Source: Streptomyces sp. DSM 15324 (lineage in GTDB: Bacteria > Actinomycetota > Actinomycetes > Streptomycetales > Streptomycetaceae). From it: DNA of 64,000 bases. Every line of letters begins with the position of its first letter. Positions within the stretch are counted from its first letter, which is position 1. This document shows positions 61,784 to 64,000 of this stretch, piece by piece. The stretch spans positions 312,743 through 376,742 of the forward strand of contig NZ_KQ949028.1 of assembly GCF_001514285.1 (NCBI RefSeq). Reading direction: 5' to 3'. The position numbers and the translations under genes were made by a program. The notes under the pieces were generated by a model. It made no database searches, was not told the origin of the DNA, and saw nothing but the letters and a program-made list of their open reading frames with translations.

Positions 61784-62857
61784 GTGCCCACTGTGCCCCC
61801 GGCCTCGCCGGCCGCTCGCAGGACCGCGGTGGACGTGACCGCGCTCCTGGAGCGCGGCCGCACCCTGGCCACTCCGGTGCTCCGGGCGGCCGTCGACCGG
61901 CTGGCGCCGCCCATGGACACGGTCGCCGCCTACCACTTCGGCTGGATCGACGCCCAGGGCAACCCGACCGACGGCGACGGCGGCAAGGCGGTCCGTCCCG
62001 CCCTCGCGGTGCTCTCCGCCGAGGTGACCGGCGCCGCCCCGCAGACCGGGGTGCCCGGCGCGGTCGCCGTGGAGCTGGTCCACAACTTCTCGCTGCTGCA
62101 CGACGACCTGATGGACGGCGACGAGCAGCGCCGGCACCGCGACACCGTCTGGAAGGTGCACGGTCCCGCCCAGGCGATCCTGGTCGGCGACGCCCTGTTC
62201 GCCCTCGCCAACGAGATCCTCCTCGAACTCGGCACCGCGGAGGCCGGCCGCGCCACCCGCAGGCTGACCACCGCCACCCGCGCCCTGATCGACGGGCAGG
62301 CCCAGGACATCTCCTACGAGCACCGCGACCGCGTCAGCGTCGAGGAGTGCCTGGAGATGGAGGGCAACAAGACCGGCGCCCTGCTGGCCTGCGCCAGCTC
62401 CATCGGCGCCGTCCTCGGCGGCGCGGACGAGCGCAGCGCCGACCGCCTGGAGAAGTACGGCTACCACCTCGGCCTGGCCTTCCAGGCCGTCGACGACCTC
62501 CTCGGCATCTGGGGCGACCCGGTCTCCACCGGCAAGCAGACCTGGAGCGACCTGCGCCAGCGCAAGAAGTCCCTGCCGGTCGTGGCGGCCCTCGCGGCGG
62601 GCGGCCCCGCCTCCGAGCGGCTCGGCGAGATCCTCGCCGCCGACGCCAAGAGCAGCGACTTCGCGACCTTCTCCGAGGAGGAGTTCGCCGCCCGCGCCGC
62701 GCTCATCGAGGAGGCCGGCGGCCGGGACTGGACCGCCGAGGAGGCCCGCCGTCAGCACACCGTCGCCATCGAGGCCCTGAACGCCGTGGACATGCCCGAG
62801 CAGGTGCGGGACCGGTTCACGGCGCTCGCCGACTTCGTCGTCGTACGAAAGAGATGA
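61784..62857 (+). CDS. Polyprenyl (farnesyl) diphosphate synthase of the hopanoid operon
   Basis: This is a trans-isoprenyl diphosphate synthase of about 357 residues. The first Asp-rich motif lies in LLHDDLMDGDEQRR and the second in AFQAVDDLLGIWGD, with GGKAVRPALAVLS near the N-terminus. It should make the farnesyl diphosphate used by HpnD. The GTG at 61784 is preferred because AAGAGGAG lies just ahead of it; an ATG at 61718 overlapping the hpnE stop would add 22 low-complexity residues and cannot be excluded. Confidence 0.88.
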   Translation: MPTVPPASPAARRTAVDVTALLERGRTLATPVLRAAVDRLAPPMDTVAAYHFGWIDAQGNPTDGDGGKAVRPALAVLSAEVTGAAPQTGVPGAVAVELVHNFSLLHDDLMDGDEQRRHRDTVWKVHGPAQAILVGDALFALANEILLELGTAEAGRATRRLTTATRALIDGQAQDISYEHRDRVSVEECLEMEGNKTGALLACASSIGAVLGGADERSADRLEKYGYHLGLAFQAVDDLLGIWGDPVSTGKQTWSDLRQRKKSLPVVAALAAGGPASERLGEILAADAKSSDFATFSEEEFAARAALIEEAGGRDWTAEEARRQHTVAIEALNAVDMPEQVRDRFTALADFVVVRKR

Positions 62858-62975
62858 TCACTATCGGTCGAATAGTCCTCGCGTAGTCGCCGGCCGGTGC
62901 CGCGAGGCGAGATGCGTACCGGCCGACGGCGTTCCCACAGCAGCACGACTCGCACGACTGCACGAAGGGGAAGCC

Positions 62976-64000
62976 ATGACAGCGACGACCGACGGAAGCG
63001 CCGGGGCGGCCCTGCCGCCCCGGGCGGCCGCGGCCAGCGACACCGACATCACCATCCCCGTGGCGGCCGGGGGACAAGAAGCCGCCGCACGCGCCATGCG
63101 GCGCGCCACCGACTTCCTGCTCGCCCGCCAGGACCCCGAGGGCTGGTGGAAGGGCGACCTCGAGACCAACGTCACCATGGACGCCGAGGACCTCCTCCTC
63201 CGCCAGTTCCTGGGCATCCGCGACGAGGCCACCACCCAGGCCGCCGCCCGCTTCGTCCGGGGCGAGCAGCGCGAGGACGGCACCTGGGCCACCTTCCACG
63301 GCGGCCCGCCCGAACTGTCCGCCACCGTCGAGGCGTACGTCGCCCTGCGGCTGGCCGGTGACGCCCCCGACGCCCCGCACATGGCGAAGGCCTCGGAGTG
63401 GGTCCGCGCCCAGGGGGGCATCGCCGCCGCCCGTGTCTTCACCCGGATCTGGCTCGCCCTGTTCGGCTGGTGGAAGTGGGAGGACCTGCCCGAACTCCCG
63501 CCGGAGCTGCTGTACTTCCCGAAGTGGTTCCCGCTCAGCATCTACCACTTCGGCTGCTGGGCCCGGCAGACCATCGTCCCGCTCACCGTCGTCTCGGCGA
63601 AGCGCCCGGTGCGCCCGGCGCCCTTCCCCCTCGACGAGCTGCACACCGACCCCGACCGCCCCAACCCGCCGCAGCCCCTGGCACCCCTGTACACCTGGGA
63701 CGGTCTCTTCCAGCGGCTCGACAAGGTGGTCCGCGGCTACCGCACGGTCGCGGTGCGCCGGCTGCGCAGGGCCGCCATGAACTCCGCCGCCCGGTGGATC
63801 ATCGAGCGGCAGGAGAACGACGGCTGCTGGGGCGGCATCCAGCCCCCGGCCGTGTACTCGGTGATCGCCCTGCACCTGCTCGGCTACGACCTCGAACACC
63901 CCGTGATGCGCGAGGGTTTGAAGTCGCTGGACCGTTACGCCGTGTGGCGCGAGGACGGCTCCCGGATGATCGAGGCCTGCCAGTCACCGGTCTGGGACAC
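62976..64000 (+). CDS. shc: Squalene-hopene cyclase (partial, cut by right edge)
   Basis: The first 341 residues of the membrane-bound triterpene cyclase that turns squalene into hopene/hopanol. Repeated QW-type motifs are visible (QDPEGWWKG, QREDGTWATF, QENDGCWGG) along with typical LLYFPKWFPLSIYHFGCWARQTIVPL pieces (LSIYHFGCWARQT). The catalytic DxDD lies beyond the window. The ATG has a GAAGGGGAAG site. It closes the hopanoid pathway encoded upstream. Confidence 0.95.
   Translation, partial: MTATTDGSAGAALPPRAAAASDTDITIPVAAGGQEAAARAMRRATDFLLARQDPEGWWKGDLETNVTMDAEDLLLRQFLGIRDEATTQAAARFVRGEQREDGTWATFHGGPPELSATVEAYVALRLAGDAPDAPHMAKASEWVRAQGGIAAARVFTRIWLALFGWWKWEDLPELPPELLYFPKWFPLSIYHFGCWARQTIVPLTVVSAKRPVRPAPFPLDELHTDPDRPNPPQPLAPLYTWDGLFQRLDKVVRGYRTVAVRRLRRAAMNSAARWIIERQENDGCWGGIQPPAVYSVIALHLLGYDLEHPVMREGLKSLDRYAVWREDGSRMIEACQSPVWD

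Overview
The window is chromosomal DNA from a Streptomyces-like actinomycete. GC is very high, codon third positions are almost all G or C, GTG and TTG starts are common, and the window holds a WhiB-like gene, an SsgA-like (SALP) sporulation gene and a hopanoid operon. From memory, the gene order follows the S. coelicolor block from about SCO6698 (pcaB) to SCO6764 (squalene-hopene cyclase). No integrase, transposase, phage gene or CRISPR array was seen.

Layout. 1-4.5 kb: the protocatechuate (beta-ketoadipate) operon pcaI-J-(F)-H-G-B on the minus strand with divergent pcaV. pcaF is reduced to an internally deleted relic of about 101 codons. 4.5-12 kb: a DUF3048 lipoprotein, a zinc alcohol dehydrogenase, a divergent ligase/LigD-type polymerase pair, a LacI regulator, a VOC protein whose 3' end has been copied twice downstream, and a Wbl protein. 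12.1-19.3 kb: an unusual cluster with two aberrant tRNA genes (Gly, Asp) leading an SDR-fold plus LRR operon, facing a VWA/metallopeptidase-like plus tandem-AAA operon, a third aberrant tRNA (Trp) and a conserved hypothetical gene. This is the strongest candidate for an undescribed system here. 19.4-27.9 kb: acyl-ACP desaturase with a tandem operator, ddaH, an ABC-F ATPase, ssgD, a YCF48-like secreted protein, endonuclease V and small genes. 28-32.7 kb: a CoA-transferase/racemase, thiolase and FadB-type multienzyme operon for acyl-CoA oxidation, closed by a strong terminator. 32.8-50.6 kb: mixed housekeeping and secreted genes, including acyltransferase-3, a frameshifted MerR regulator, an amino acid permease, an M1 aminopeptidase, an Xaa-Pro peptidase-like hydrolase, a D-amino-acid oxidase-like protein, ABC-F, tex, enoyl-CoA hydratase, idi, a CDF transporter and galE.

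50.9-57.9 kb: a tightly overlapping seven-gene operon (CDP-alcohol transferase fusion, nucleotidyltransferase, sn-glycerol-1-phosphate dehydrogenase, second CDP-alcohol transferase, GT2, Wzm-like permease, Wzt-like ATPase). Together these look able to make, activate, transfer and export a polyol-phosphate surface polymer or glycolipid. 58.2 kb to the end: the hopanoid operon hpnC-hpnD-(small ORF)-hpnE-polyprenyl synthase-shc, preceded by a short overlapping leader ORF. Squalene is made by HpnC/D/E from farnesyl diphosphate and cyclised by Shc, which is cut by the right edge.

Gene functions come from reading motifs in the translated sequence. No database search was run.
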